Shown: positions 1 through 9,267 of the stretch, one piece after another | Layout: each line of letters begins with the position of its first letter | How positions within the stretch are numbered: position 1 is the stretch's first letter | From: Clostridia bacterium | GTDB lineage: Bacteria; Bacillota; Clostridia; Oscillospirales; CAG-272 | Length of the DNA stretch: 64,000 nt | Reading direction: 5' to 3' | Assembly: GCA_017621415.1 (NCBI GenBank) | Contig: JAGATD010000043.1 | Coordinates: 1-64,000, forward strand | Position numbers and translations under genes: made by a program | Notes under the pieces: generated by a model | The model's input: only the letters and a program-made list of their open reading frames with translations | The model's database searches: none | What the model was told of the DNA's origin: nothing

Positions 1-545
1 AAATCGCTGTTAAGGGTATTAAGCGCTCTTCTGAGCGTAGGCAAGCACTCATCGGGAGTTACCGATTTGAATTCGAACACAGATGAGCGTGAGAGCAGAG
101 CGTTATAGACAAAATAATATGGATTTTCTGTAGTTGATGCGATTAGGGTAATTTTTCCGTTTTCGGTAAATTCAAGAAGAGACTGCTGCTGCTTTTTATT
201 AAAATACTGAATTTCATCAAGGTAAAGAAGTGTTCCGTTATCGGCAAACATATTGTCTGTCGATGCCATCACCTCTTTAATATCGGCAAGAGAGGCGGTT
301 GTAGCATTGAATTTAAATAGCTGCATTCCCGAAATGGAAGCAACAATATTGGCAACGGTTGTTTTTCCTGTACCTGGAGGTCCGAAAAATATCATATTCG
401 GAATTCTGCTATTGTTTATCAGCTTTCTGATAATTCCTTTTTCTCCAACAAGATGCTTTTGTCCAACAACCTCGTCAAAGGATTTGGGACGGAGTCTGTC
501 GGCGAGAGGTTTGTTTGCCATCTTTTTATTTGCCTTTCTGATCAT
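1..545 (-). CDS. rarA: Replication-associated recombination protein A (partial, C-terminus beyond left edge)
   Basis: AAA+ ATPase of the clamp-loader clade (RarA/MgsA) that acts at stalled replication forks. Only about the first 180 residues are in the window. They show the family N-terminus (LADRLRP followed by VVGQ), Walker A GPPGTGKT near residues 54-61 and a Walker B-like LYLDEIQ. The chosen ATG overlaps the recG stop codon as ATGA, suggesting translational coupling to recG. A second in-frame ATG eight codons later (MANKPLADR) is an equally normal start for the family. The pairing with recG groups two fork-processing enzymes. Identification is firm; the exact start is not. Confidence 0.9.
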   Translation of the reverse strand, partial: MIRKANKKMANKPLADRLRPKSFDEVVGQKHLVGEKGIIRKLINNSRIPNMIFFGPPGTGKTTVANIVASISGMQLFKFNATTASLADIKEVMASTDNMFADNGTLLYLDEIQYFNKKQQQSLLEFTENGKITLIASTTENPYYFVYNALLSRSSVFEFKSVTPDECLPTLRRALNTLNSD

Positions 546-2686
546 GAAATGGTAATTGTGTTTATTCTAATACGTTTTTCTATTTCTTTATGTAATAGCT
601 TATGGTCGGGTGAGCTAAGGGTGGGGTCTTTTGAAACAATTGTTTTTGCTGCATTAAACGCCTTTTCAAACAAGTCGGTTGAGTCGCACTTTGATGCAAA
701 CTTAAACTCAAATCCACCGCTCTGCCTTAAAATATTGCTGTTATTTTGAGAAAAGAAATCTCCGGGACCTCTCATAAGCAGGTCTTTTTCCGCTATCTCA
801 AAGCCGTCGTATGTGGTTTTCATTGTTTCGAGGCGGTCTCTTGATTTTTCGCTTTTCATATCCGAGACAAGAACGCAGAATGATTTTCTTGTTCCGCGGC
901 CAACTCTTCCTCTTAACTGATGAAGCTGTGACAGTCCGAAGCGCTCTGCGTTTTCAACAATCATAAGCGATGCGTTGGGGACATTTACTCCAACCTCGAT
1001 TACGGTCGTAGATACAAGGACCTTGGTTTCTCCCGAAGAAAATCCTGCCATTACCTCGTCTTTCTCCTGCACTTTCATTTTTCCGTGAAGAACATCGATT
1101 TTTATATCAGGCAGGGCACTTTTTAATTCCTCGGCATATTCTACCGCATTTTTCAGATTAAGTGAATTTACATTAACAAATCCGCCGCCTATCGAATCGG
1201 TAATATATAGCTCCTCGTTGTTTTCGCCCGGCTCAATGGAGGGGCACACAATATAACACTGTCCGCCTGTTTCAACCTGACGGCGAATAAAATCGTTAAG
1301 TCTTTTTCGGTAACTCTCATCAACAACAAAAGTATCAACTCTCATTCGACCCTTAGGCATATCGGTTATTCTTGAAACATCAAGGTCACCGTACATAGAA
1401 AGAGCAAGAGTTCTCGGAATGGGAGTTGCGCTCATAACGAGCATATGTACGTTTTCTGTTTTGCTTTTAAGAAGCGAGCGTTGATTAACACCGAAGCGAT
1501 GCTGCTCGTCGGTAACAACAAGCCCCAGCCTAGAAAAATCCACATTATCAGATATCAGCGCGTGTGTACCTATTACAATGTCGCATTCGCCGCTTTTAAG
1601 AGATGAATATATCCGCGTCTTTTCTTTTTTTGCGGTAGAGCCGAGTAAAAGCTCGGTTTTTATACCAAGAGTTCCAAGAAGCTCTTTTATATCCGAATAA
1701 TGCTGTCTTGCAAGAATTTCAGTAGGAACCATAAGAGCAGCCTGATAACCTGACTGTACCGCAATATACATTGCCATAACCGCACATATGGTTTTTCCGG
1801 TACCTACGTCTCCTACAAGTATTCTCGCCATAGGAGAGATCAAACCGTTGTTTCCCAAAACGGTGTCTTTATAAATATCGTTTACCGCAGCCTTTTGAGA
1901 CGGAGTAAGCTCATAGGGCAAAAGGGAAGTAAGAGGTTCGAGAGAGGTTTTTTTAAACTTTATTCCATTTCCCTCATTCTTGCGCATAGACGAAAGAGAA
2001 ATACCAATGCCAAAAAGCATAATTTCATCAAATGCCAGTCTTAAAAGAGAACGCGAAAGTGCATCAGCACTTTCGGGAAAATGGGCATTTTTTATGGCAT
2101 ATGATAGAGTTGGTAAATTGTTTTCAATTCTTAAATTGTCAGGAATATAGTCGATAATATCAGGCAGAACATCATTTAAGGCTACTGTGACCAGCTTTTC
2201 TATTTGCTTTGACGAAAGGGAGTCTGTTGAATGATATATCGGAATATAATCGGGTAAAGCAACACCCTCAAGGTATGGCTCATATTTTGGGTTTGCTATT
2301 TGAAGCTTGTTTTTTGAAGCGGTGACCTTGCCGTATATTCTGAATCTGTCACCGATGTGAAAAACATCCTTTACGTAAGGAGAATTAAAGAATACAATTT
2401 CTATATTTCCGCTGTCGTCAAATGCGCGGAATTTTGAAATTGTAAGCCCCTGCTTTATTTTAGCCGTACTGACCGATGAAGAAACGGTTATAATGTACGA
2501 GGCAGGGCAATCAAGAGAAAAATGAGAAAGAGGGAGTACATTTCCGCGCATTTCATGTGCTCTGGGAAAATAAAAAACAAGGTCTCCTACGGTGAATATA
2601 CCTAGCTTTTCAAGCTTTTCCTTGCGAGCTTTGCCTACACCGGGTAGTTCGGCAACGCTTGTATCTTTTGTCAAACGATTTAGCAT
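542..2686 (-). CDS. recG: ATP-dependent DNA helicase RecG
   Basis: Superfamily 2 helicase that remodels stalled forks and Holliday junctions. At 714 residues it is slightly longer than usual for the family. An N-terminal OB-fold 'wedge' region is followed by the helicase core with Walker A GDVGTGKT near residue 290, the DEQH box near 391 (DEQHRFG, diagnostic of RecG), the MSATPIPRT motif, and the C-terminal QLRGRVGRG motif VI. A good ribosome site (AAGGAAG) precedes the ATG. It overlaps the downstream rarA start by four bases (ATGA). The upstream promoter is not obvious and would lie in the divergent spacer shared with the DUF2232 gene. Confidence 0.96.
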   Translation of the reverse strand: MLNRLTKDTSVAELPGVGKARKEKLEKLGIFTVGDLVFYFPRAHEMRGNVLPLSHFSLDCPASYIITVSSSVSTAKIKQGLTISKFRAFDDSGNIEIVFFNSPYVKDVFHIGDRFRIYGKVTASKNKLQIANPKYEPYLEGVALPDYIPIYHSTDSLSSKQIEKLVTVALNDVLPDIIDYIPDNLRIENNLPTLSYAIKNAHFPESADALSRSLLRLAFDEIMLFGIGISLSSMRKNEGNGIKFKKTSLEPLTSLLPYELTPSQKAAVNDIYKDTVLGNNGLISPMARILVGDVGTGKTICAVMAMYIAVQSGYQAALMVPTEILARQHYSDIKELLGTLGIKTELLLGSTAKKEKTRIYSSLKSGECDIVIGTHALISDNVDFSRLGLVVTDEQHRFGVNQRSLLKSKTENVHMLVMSATPIPRTLALSMYGDLDVSRITDMPKGRMRVDTFVVDESYRKRLNDFIRRQVETGGQCYIVCPSIEPGENNEELYITDSIGGGFVNVNSLNLKNAVEYAEELKSALPDIKIDVLHGKMKVQEKDEVMAGFSSGETKVLVSTTVIEVGVNVPNASLMIVENAERFGLSQLHQLRGRVGRGTRKSFCVLVSDMKSEKSRDRLETMKTTYDGFEIAEKDLLMRGPGDFFSQNNSNILRQSGGFEFKFASKCDSTDLFEKAFNAAKTIVSKDPTLSSPDHKLLHKEIEKRIRINTITIS

Positions 2687-2815
2687 ACTTCCTTCCTTTC
2701 TCTAGTTTAATATCTATATTTTACAATAAATCCGGGCACTTTGCAACACCAAAAAGCAAAAAATGTTTGAAAAAGTGCTGTTTACAATTATTTTACATTA
2801 TTTTTATTTTATTTC

Positions 2816-2844
2816 TTTACAAAAATATTATTTTATGTTATAAT
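2816..2844 (+). promoter_or_regulatory. Sigma-A-type promoter for the yybS-gdpP operon
   Basis: TTTACA and a perfect TATAAT separated by 17 bases, 28 bases upstream of the yybS start codon. It sits in an AT-rich divergent spacer. Confidence 0.8.
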
Positions 2845-2872
2845 TATATGAATTAAAAGAAAGGAAAGCGGA

Positions 2873-3868
2873 ATGAAAACGGAATTAAGATCGGATAAAT
2901 CATATAAAGCTTCTATTACTTTGTTCTTCATTCTCACATTACTGTCGCTTGTCGGTACTGCGGTAGTGGGAGAAATACTTTTACCTATTACGGCGGCTTT
3001 TTATGCTTTGCTTTTTGTTTTTGAAAAAAATAAACATGTATTATCTATAATTTGCGCGGCTGTCAGTGTTGCTCTTCTGCTTATTCCCGTTTCGATTCTG
3101 CCTGTTTGGTGTGCCGTATCCGTCTTGTGCGGATTAGTGCTCGGATTAGCTTATCGCTTTGGTAACTCAAAATGTGATACGGCAGTAATCCTAACATTGT
3201 TTATCGCCATAGCTATTATTTTTTCATTTGTTTTAATTGCCTTTGTTAAAACAGGTGACTATTCCCTTGATAGTGCTTTTGATTTTTACTCGGAGCTTTA
3301 CAAAAGAATACGTACCGATTTTGTAAACGGTATGATGCAGGCTATGGATTCCGTAGCTGTTGAGGGTATCGAGCAAATTGAGTTTACTCCGGAATATTTC
3401 GGAGCCTTAATCGACGGAGTTGTTAATTTACTCGTGTCTTATGTTTTCATTATTTCATTTGTTTTAGCGGGATTAACTCTTAAAATTTTCACAGCCGTTG
3501 CAAAACGGTTTGCTGATGAAGAGAACGAAATTAAAAATTGGAAATTTGCTGTTCCGTCAATATACGCATATCTGTATATTGCTGTGTACCTTTTATCCTC
3601 CTTTGCATACGGAGACGGTTTGTTTGACCTTTCTGTACTGAACCTTTCGGGCATTTTTGCAACCGTTTTTGCCTATATCGGCTTGAAGGCTGTGCTTGAG
3701 CTGTTTTCAAACAAAAATCGCAAAGTTCTCGGTATTGTCATACTTGCTGTCGGTTTTGCCTTGCTTGGCGGTATGGCTCTCGATGTGGTTTCGGTATTCG
3801 GTGTTGTATACACAATTCAACAAAACAAATTATTAAAAAACGGACAGGGCACAGGCTCTGGTTCTTAA
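2873..3868 (+). CDS. yybS: DUF2232 (YybS-like) polytopic membrane protein
   Basis: A 331-residue integral membrane protein with about eight hydrophobic segments and few charged residues. Size, topology and position immediately before gdpP, rplI and dnaB match YybS (DUF2232) of Bacillus subtilis and other Firmicutes. The molecular function of the family is not established; conserved linkage with the c-di-AMP phosphodiesterase suggests a membrane or cell-envelope role. The start follows an AAAGGAAA ribosome site. The gene ends 15 bases before the next ATG, so it is the first gene of an operon. The short acidic/glycine tail has no recognisable motif. Confidence 0.85.
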   Translation: MKTELRSDKSYKASITLFFILTLLSLVGTAVVGEILLPITAAFYALLFVFEKNKHVLSIICAAVSVALLLIPVSILPVWCAVSVLCGLVLGLAYRFGNSKCDTAVILTLFIAIAIIFSFVLIAFVKTGDYSLDSAFDFYSELYKRIRTDFVNGMMQAMDSVAVEGIEQIEFTPEYFGALIDGVVNLLVSYVFIISFVLAGLTLKIFTAVAKRFADEENEIKNWKFAVPSIYAYLYIAVYLLSSFAYGDGLFDLSVLNLSGIFATVFAYIGLKAVLELFSNKNRKVLGIVILAVGFALLGGMALDVVSVFGVVYTIQQNKLLKNGQGTGSGS

Positions 3869-3883
3869 GGAGTTGTATTTTAT

Positions 3884-5884
3884 ATGAAGCATGATAATAA
3901 CAGAGCCAATATAATTCATATCCCTTATGCGTCGCGTTTTGAAATTGTTCTTTACGTCTCGCTGGCGTGCTTTAATATTGCGCTTGTCTCTGTGCTTATT
4001 TCGATTTTCCCGGGTCAGGCTGTACTTCCCGCTATTCTTGTTACGCTGGGCTATCTCGTTGAGGTGGCGATTGTTGCGTTCAGACGGGGTACAAAAGCTG
4101 AAGCTGTTCCCAAAAAGAATATCCATATGCTTCTTTCGGAGGACAGCAGCATAGTATTTAAGAATACAACATCGCCTGTTATAGCTTTTAATTCTTTGGG
4201 CACAATTCTTTGGTACAACGATGCTATGCGTGAAACCCTTGACAGCTATGAAAATTATGTTGCTAAGAACATAACCTCTCTTTTTGGGATAACACCCGAT
4301 AATGTCTCGGGAAGAGATGTTATTGTAAATCTTGAAAAGTCGGTTTACAAGATGGAGGGCTTTGCGGTTTCGGATAAGGGCGACGGGCTATACATCGCTT
4401 TGCTTACCGACATAACAGAGCTTCGTGAAACCGAGCGTAAGTATCTTGATGAAAAGGTTGCTGTTGCTTACATAGCAATAGACAATGTTGAAGACGTTCT
4501 GCAGTATGTACACGACAAATATGCAGATGCGGTTACCAGAACAGAAGAAAAGCTCAAGGCGTGGGCAGCCTCTATGAACGGCATAATAAAGTCCTATGAC
4601 AAGGACAAATATATCATGCTTTTCGACTCTGTTTATCTTGACAAATGTATAGAAAACCGTTTTTCAATACTTGACGAAATAAGAGATTCACGAGTAGGTG
4701 ACGGAGTTTCTATCACCGTTTCTGTCGGTGTTTCACGCAGCCGTGATACTCTGTCTCAGCGTGAGCTTGACGCAAGAGATGCTATTGACCTCGCACTCCA
4801 GCGCGGAGGCGACCAGGCGGTTTATAAATCTGAAGACGGAACCGCATTCTACGGCGGACGTACAAAGACGGTCTACAAGCGCTCTAATGTAAAATCCAGA
4901 TCCTTTGCCAGCCAGCTTACAGCTCTTATGGTGCGTTCCGACAATGTTGTTATTATGGGTCACCGTTATGGCGACTTTGACTCTATCGGCGCGTCTGTCG
5001 GTGTAGCACGTCTCGCTATGCTTTGCGGTGTTAAGGCAAACATAGCAATAGACCTTCATGATAAAAACCTCCGTCCCTGTATTGAAATGATGCAGAAGAC
5101 AAATATGTATTCGGAGGTCTTTGTAGATAACGCATACGGTCTTGACCTCCTTGGTCCGGATACACTTGTTATTCTTGTTGACCACGGCTCGGTCGGCAGA
5201 GCGCAGTTCTCGGATATTGCCGCAAAGGCGGGCTCTATCGCCATAGTCGACCATCACAGAAAGACCGACAATATATCGGATGTTATAAAGCTTTCGTATA
5301 TCGAGCCCTCGGCTTCGTCTACATGCGAGCTTGTAACCGAGATGCTTGAGAGTACTGTCAGCTCCCAGAACCTTATTAAAGAGGAAGCAGACCTTCTTCT
5401 TGCGGGTATTCTTCTTGATACAAAGCAGTTTACAAGAAACACCGGTACACGTACTTTTGGCGCAGCACAGTACCTAAGAGGTGCCGGAGCTAACCCCACA
5501 GATGTCTATAATCTATTTAAGACTGTTCCCGAGGATCTTTCAAAGGAAGCGAGATTCCACACCTCGATCACGATGTACCGCGGTTGTATCGCTATTTCCT
5601 CCTGCGACGGCGAAACTGACGAAAGCTTCCGTATCATAGCCTCAAAGGCAGCTGATAAAATGCTTACGCTTCGCGGTGTTGAGGCTGCGTTTACCCTTGT
5701 CAGAATAGGTGAGCAGATCCATATTTCAGCCCGTTCCTCGGGTCAGATAAATGTTCAGCTTATCCTTGAACGTATGGGCGGCGGAGGTCACTTTGACGTA
5801 GCCGGCGCGCAGATAGTATCCGATTCTATTGCGGCAGTGCTCTCAGAGCTTAAGTACAGTATTGATGCGCAGTTTAATGACTGA
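3884..5884 (+). CDS. gdpP: c-di-AMP phosphodiesterase GdpP (DHH family)
   Basis: Membrane-bound phosphodiesterase that degrades cyclic di-AMP and so helps set potassium, osmolyte and cell-wall homeostasis. It has two N-terminal membrane segments (within residues 20-70), a PAS-like segment (about 75-175), a degenerate GGDEF domain (about 175-300), then the DHH domain with HRYGDFD (D364 and D366), VDH and the DHH triad at 456-458, and a DHHA1 domain ending in GGGGHFDVAG. All metal-binding aspartates and histidines that I can see are kept, so it should be active. Length (666) is normal. The AAGGAG ribosome site lies 11 bases before the ATG. It lies between yybS and rplI as in other Firmicutes. 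Confidence 0.95.
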   Translation: MKHDNNRANIIHIPYASRFEIVLYVSLACFNIALVSVLISIFPGQAVLPAILVTLGYLVEVAIVAFRRGTKAEAVPKKNIHMLLSEDSSIVFKNTTSPVIAFNSLGTILWYNDAMRETLDSYENYVAKNITSLFGITPDNVSGRDVIVNLEKSVYKMEGFAVSDKGDGLYIALLTDITELRETERKYLDEKVAVAYIAIDNVEDVLQYVHDKYADAVTRTEEKLKAWAASMNGIIKSYDKDKYIMLFDSVYLDKCIENRFSILDEIRDSRVGDGVSITVSVGVSRSRDTLSQRELDARDAIDLALQRGGDQAVYKSEDGTAFYGGRTKTVYKRSNVKSRSFASQLTALMVRSDNVVIMGHRYGDFDSIGASVGVARLAMLCGVKANIAIDLHDKNLRPCIEMMQKTNMYSEVFVDNAYGLDLLGPDTLVILVDHGSVGRAQFSDIAAKAGSIAIVDHHRKTDNISDVIKLSYIEPSASSTCELVTEMLESTVSSQNLIKEEADLLLAGILLDTKQFTRNTGTRTFGAAQYLRGAGANPTDVYNLFKTVPEDLSKEARFHTSITMYRGCIAISSCDGETDESFRIIASKAADKMLTLRGVEAAFTLVRIGEQIHISARSSGQINVQLILERMGGGGHFDVAGAQIVSDSIAAVLSELKYSIDAQFND

Positions 5885-5929
5885 TAATTTTTGAAAATAA
5901 TTGCACCGCGATGCGGTAAAGGAGAAACA

Positions 5930-6373
5930 ATGAAAGTTATATTATTGTGTGATGTAAAAGGACAGGGAAAAAAAGATCAGATAGTTGAAGTATCTGACGG
6001 TTATGCTCGCAACTTCCTGTTCCCTCAGAAAAAGGCTGTTGCAGCTGATGCAAAGGCAACAAGTGAGCTTAAAAGCAAGGAAGAAGCAAAGCAGTATAAG
6101 ATAAACGAGGACAGAAAGGCGGCTTCCGCTCTTGCCGAAAAAATCAAGGACACCGAGATAGATATTATTATGGATCACGGTGCCGACGGCAGACTTTACG
6201 GCTCTGTTACCGCAAAGGATATTGCTGCCGAGCTTTCAAAAAAGCTCTCTGTCGATATTGACAAGCGTAAAATTCAGATAAAAGAAGCTATAAAGGCTTA
6301 TGGTAAATACTCTGTCGAAATAAAGATTCTTGCAGACATAAGCGCAAAATTTGTCGTAAACGTACATCAATAA
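5930..6373 (+). CDS. rplI: 50S ribosomal protein L9
   Basis: Binds 23S rRNA near the L1 stalk and helps maintain reading frame. The 147-residue protein starts [17 protein letters not shown], followed by the conserved N-terminal RNA-binding fold (NFLFPQ) and a lysine/alanine-rich connecting helix before the C-terminal domain. The start was set at the ATG eight bases behind a strong AAAGGAG, rather than at the upstream TTG of the longer open frame, because the usual L9 N-terminus begins here. Operon position between gdpP and dnaB is typical of Firmicutes. Confidence 0.96.
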   Translation: MKVILLCDVKGQGKKDQIVEVSDGYARNFLFPQKKAVAADAKATSELKSKEEAKQYKINEDRKAASALAEKIKDTEIDIIMDHGADGRLYGSVTAKDIAAELSKKLSVDIDKRKIQIKEAIKAYGKYSVEIKILADISAKFVVNVHQ

Positions 6374-6406
6374 TTTTCACTAAAATCAGAAAGGACGTAG
6401 CTTAAT

Positions 6407-7783
6407 ATGGATTCTACCAGCGATATCATAAGACAAATGCCGGTTTCCATAGAGGCAGAGCAGGCCCTTTTAGGTTCTATTATTGTTGATCCCGATTCCT
6501 TTGATAAAATCGGCGGAATGATCACGGTTGATGACTTTTATCTTGCTGAGCATAAGCATATTTATTCAGCTTTTCTCGCTATGTATTCAAAGAGCAAAAC
6601 AATAGATATTGTAACTCTTGTTAATGCGCTTGTAGAGCAGGGTGACCGTGATGAAACGGGTGGCATACAGTATATTAGACTTCTGGCTGAATCTGTCCCA
6701 TCGGCATCTAATGTCAAGGATTACGCAAGAATCGTTAAAGATAAATCAACTCTTCGCCGTCTTATCAATATCTGTGATGAAATAAGCACAGATGCATACA
6801 GTGAGGAGGAAGAGGTACGCACGGTTATAGATAATGCCGAGCAGAAGATCTTTGATATATCTCATAATAATGATACAAAAGAGTTCAGGCACATTCGTGA
6901 CGTTCTTCAGAACGTCTATAAGGACATTGAGACAATGTCCGAAAACAAAGGTGCTGTAACCGGAACCAAAACAGGCTTTTCAGGACTTGACAGAATGCTT
7001 ATTCAGATGGGAAAGGGTGACCTTATTATACTCGGTGCCCGTCCCGGTATGGGTAAAACATCTTTTGCGCTTAATATTGCGACAAATGTTGCAAAGGCTA
7101 CTAAAAAGGCTGTTGCAATATTCTCCCTTGAGATGTCGGGCGAGCAGCTTGTCAGCCGTATTATTTCAAGTGAGGCTCTGGTTGATTCAAGAGCTCTTCG
7201 TACAGGAGATTTAAAGCCTGAGGACTGGAATAATATTGTTGATGTTATTTCAACCCTCTCAGGTTGTGATATTTATATTGATGACACATCTGCAATATCC
7301 ACGACCGAGATGAAATCCAAGCTGAGACGACTTCCTAATCTTGGACTTGTGGTTATCGACTATATAGGTCTTATGCAGACTACCGCAAATACAGATAACA
7401 GAGCTCAGCAGGTTGGTGAAATATCAAGAAATCTCAAAATTATGGCAAAGGATTTTGGAATTCCTATTGTATGCTGCGCCCAGCTTAACCGTGGAACCGA
7501 ATCCCGTCCCGGAGCTGGTAAAAGACCTACGCTTGCCGACCTTCGTGACTCGGGTTCTATCGAGCAGGACGCGGATATAGTTCTTTTCCTCTACCGTGAT
7601 GAGTATTATAAGGATATCGGCGGTGCGCAGGCTGATGACTCCTCGGCTGCCGATACGGCAAACACCGCAGAGGTTATAGTTGCCAAAAACCGTCATGGCT
7701 CTGTCGGTAATGTTAAGATGGGCTGGATAGGCCAGTTCACAAAGTTCAGAACACTTGAGGAAGATTTAACTATAAATGGATAA
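6407..7783 (+). CDS. dnaB: Replicative DNA helicase DnaB/DnaC
   Basis: Hexameric 5'-3' helicase of the replication fork (called dnaC in Bacillus). The DnaB N-terminal domain covers roughly residues 10-115 (PVSIEAEQALLG), and the RecA-like C-terminal domain has Walker A GARPGMGKTSFA near 209-220, Walker B LVVIDYIGLM, and the conserved LRDSGSIEQDAD. At 458 residues it has normal length and no intein. It is followed by tilS with an eight-base overlap (ATGGATAA), a sign of coupled translation. Confidence 0.97.
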   Translation: MDSTSDIIRQMPVSIEAEQALLGSIIVDPDSFDKIGGMITVDDFYLAEHKHIYSAFLAMYSKSKTIDIVTLVNALVEQGDRDETGGIQYIRLLAESVPSASNVKDYARIVKDKSTLRRLINICDEISTDAYSEEEEVRTVIDNAEQKIFDISHNNDTKEFRHIRDVLQNVYKDIETMSENKGAVTGTKTGFSGLDRMLIQMGKGDLIILGARPGMGKTSFALNIATNVAKATKKAVAIFSLEMSGEQLVSRIISSEALVDSRALRTGDLKPEDWNNIVDVISTLSGCDIYIDDTSAISTTEMKSKLRRLPNLGLVVIDYIGLMQTTANTDNRAQQVGEISRNLKIMAKDFGIPIVCCAQLNRGTESRPGAGKRPTLADLRDSGSIEQDADIVLFLYRDEYYKDIGGAQADDSSAADTANTAEVIVAKNRHGSVGNVKMGWIGQFTKFRTLEEDLTING

Positions 7784-9224
7784 AAAAATCTTATCTCTGT
7801 TTGCGACAGCTCCCGGAAAAGATATTTATTCCTTGGCGGTATCTTCGATAGAAGAACTCGGTATGGAAAAAATGATAAAAAAGGGAGTTCTTGTCGGTTT
7901 ATCGGGCGGCGCTGATTCTGTTATGCTTTTGTGCTTTTTGATTGAATATAGGCGTAGAACGGCAGATTTTCCTATCCTTGCCGTGCACATCAATCACTCA
8001 ATCAGAGGCGAAAGTGCAGATAGGGATGAAACCTTTGCAAAGAGAATGTGCGCATCGCTTGGTGTTGAATTTATTTCTGAAAAAATAGATGTCCCCTCTA
8101 TCGCGAAAGAAAACGGACTTGGTATTGAAGAGTGCGCGAGAAATGTGAGATATCAAGAATTTCAGAACATAATACAAGGCAGAAAAGATATTAGCTCGAT
8201 AGCTGTAGCTCATAATGCCGATGATAATCTGGAAACCGTAATATTCAATATTTTCAGAGGAACTGGGCTTAGAGGTGTTTGCGGAATACCCCCTGTAAGA
8301 GATAATATATTTCGCCCGCTTATCGGAGTAAAAAAATCCGATATAATAAATGCGCTTGTCTGTGCGCAAATCGATTTTGTTACCGATGAAACGAATAATG
8401 AAACCGAGTACCGAAGAAATTATATCCGTCATAAGATTGTACCTGTAATTTCGGGCATATGCGACGATCCCGCTTTGATGGTGTCAAGGCTGTCGTCAAA
8501 TCTCAGATATGACGATGAATATATTTCGACCTGTGCGGACAACATAATCGGAGATGATACTTCTGTAAAAGTAAATAAGCTCCGAGGGCTTCACAGAGCA
8601 GTTTTGTCAAGAGCGCTTATTAAATTTGCAAAAAATAACGGCGCAGAGCTTTCGGCCGTCATAACCAATTCGCTTGTATCTCTTATTCAAAAGGATAATT
8701 TTTCCTACAATCTCCCCGGAGAAAAGGTTTTTGTATGTGAGTCGGGTAATTGCAGAATTGTTTCGCAGAGAGAGCTTTCCTGCTATAATTATTTTTTCAA
8801 GCTGACCGATGAAAAAAATGTTCTTGAGGGTTTTGATGCCGATTTTATTGTCAGCAAAACAAAATTCGACAAAACTTGTTTAAATGTTTACAAAATATCA
8901 ATACAAGCGAAAATTTCATCTGCTATAATAGTAGGCGATCTTGTGCTTCGTTCGCGAAGAGACGGAGACACTATTTTTTATGGCGGTATGACGAGAAAGG
9001 TTAAGAAGCTTTTCTCTGATTTAAAAATTCCGAAAAGCTATCGTGAAAGCATTCCGCTTCTTTGCGATGACAGAGGAGTTGTCTGGGTACCGGGTCTCGG
9101 TGTCAGGGATGACGGAAATAAAGACGGCACAGAATTATACGTGTGCCTCGGTATCGGAAAGGGCGAGAGTTTATCGAAAATCAGAATGCGCTCGACATCC
9201 GAGTTTAAGCCTCAAAAGGCTTGA
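7776..9224 (+). CDS. tilS: tRNA(Ile)-lysidine synthase
   Basis: ATP-dependent enzyme that attaches lysine to C34 of the CAU-anticodon tRNA-Ile, switching its specificity from Met to Ile. The PP-loop signature SGGADS is at residues 43-48 and the N-terminal adenylation domain continues through HNADDNLET and RNYIRHKIVP. The C-terminal half is divergent, as usual, and ends with the TilS C-terminal domain (RDGD, KKLFSDLKIP). Its ATG overlaps the end of dnaB. In many Firmicutes hpt lies between tilS and ftsH; it is absent here and ftsH follows directly. Confidence 0.94.
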   Translation: MDKKILSLFATAPGKDIYSLAVSSIEELGMEKMIKKGVLVGLSGGADSVMLLCFLIEYRRRTADFPILAVHINHSIRGESADRDETFAKRMCASLGVEFISEKIDVPSIAKENGLGIEECARNVRYQEFQNIIQGRKDISSIAVAHNADDNLETVIFNIFRGTGLRGVCGIPPVRDNIFRPLIGVKKSDIINALVCAQIDFVTDETNNETEYRRNYIRHKIVPVISGICDDPALMVSRLSSNLRYDDEYISTCADNIIGDDTSVKVNKLRGLHRAVLSRALIKFAKNNGAELSAVITNSLVSLIQKDNFSYNLPGEKVFVCESGNCRIVSQRELSCYNYFFKLTDEKNVLEGFDADFIVSKTKFDKTCLNVYKISIQAKISSAIIVGDLVLRSRRDGDTIFYGGMTRKVKKLFSDLKIPKSYRESIPLLCDDRGVVWVPGLGVRDDGNKDGTELYVCLGIGKGESLSKIRMRSTSEFKPQKA

Positions 9225-9267
9225 ATTTTATATTGTTTTTTTAGAGAAAGGCATGGAAGATACTTAA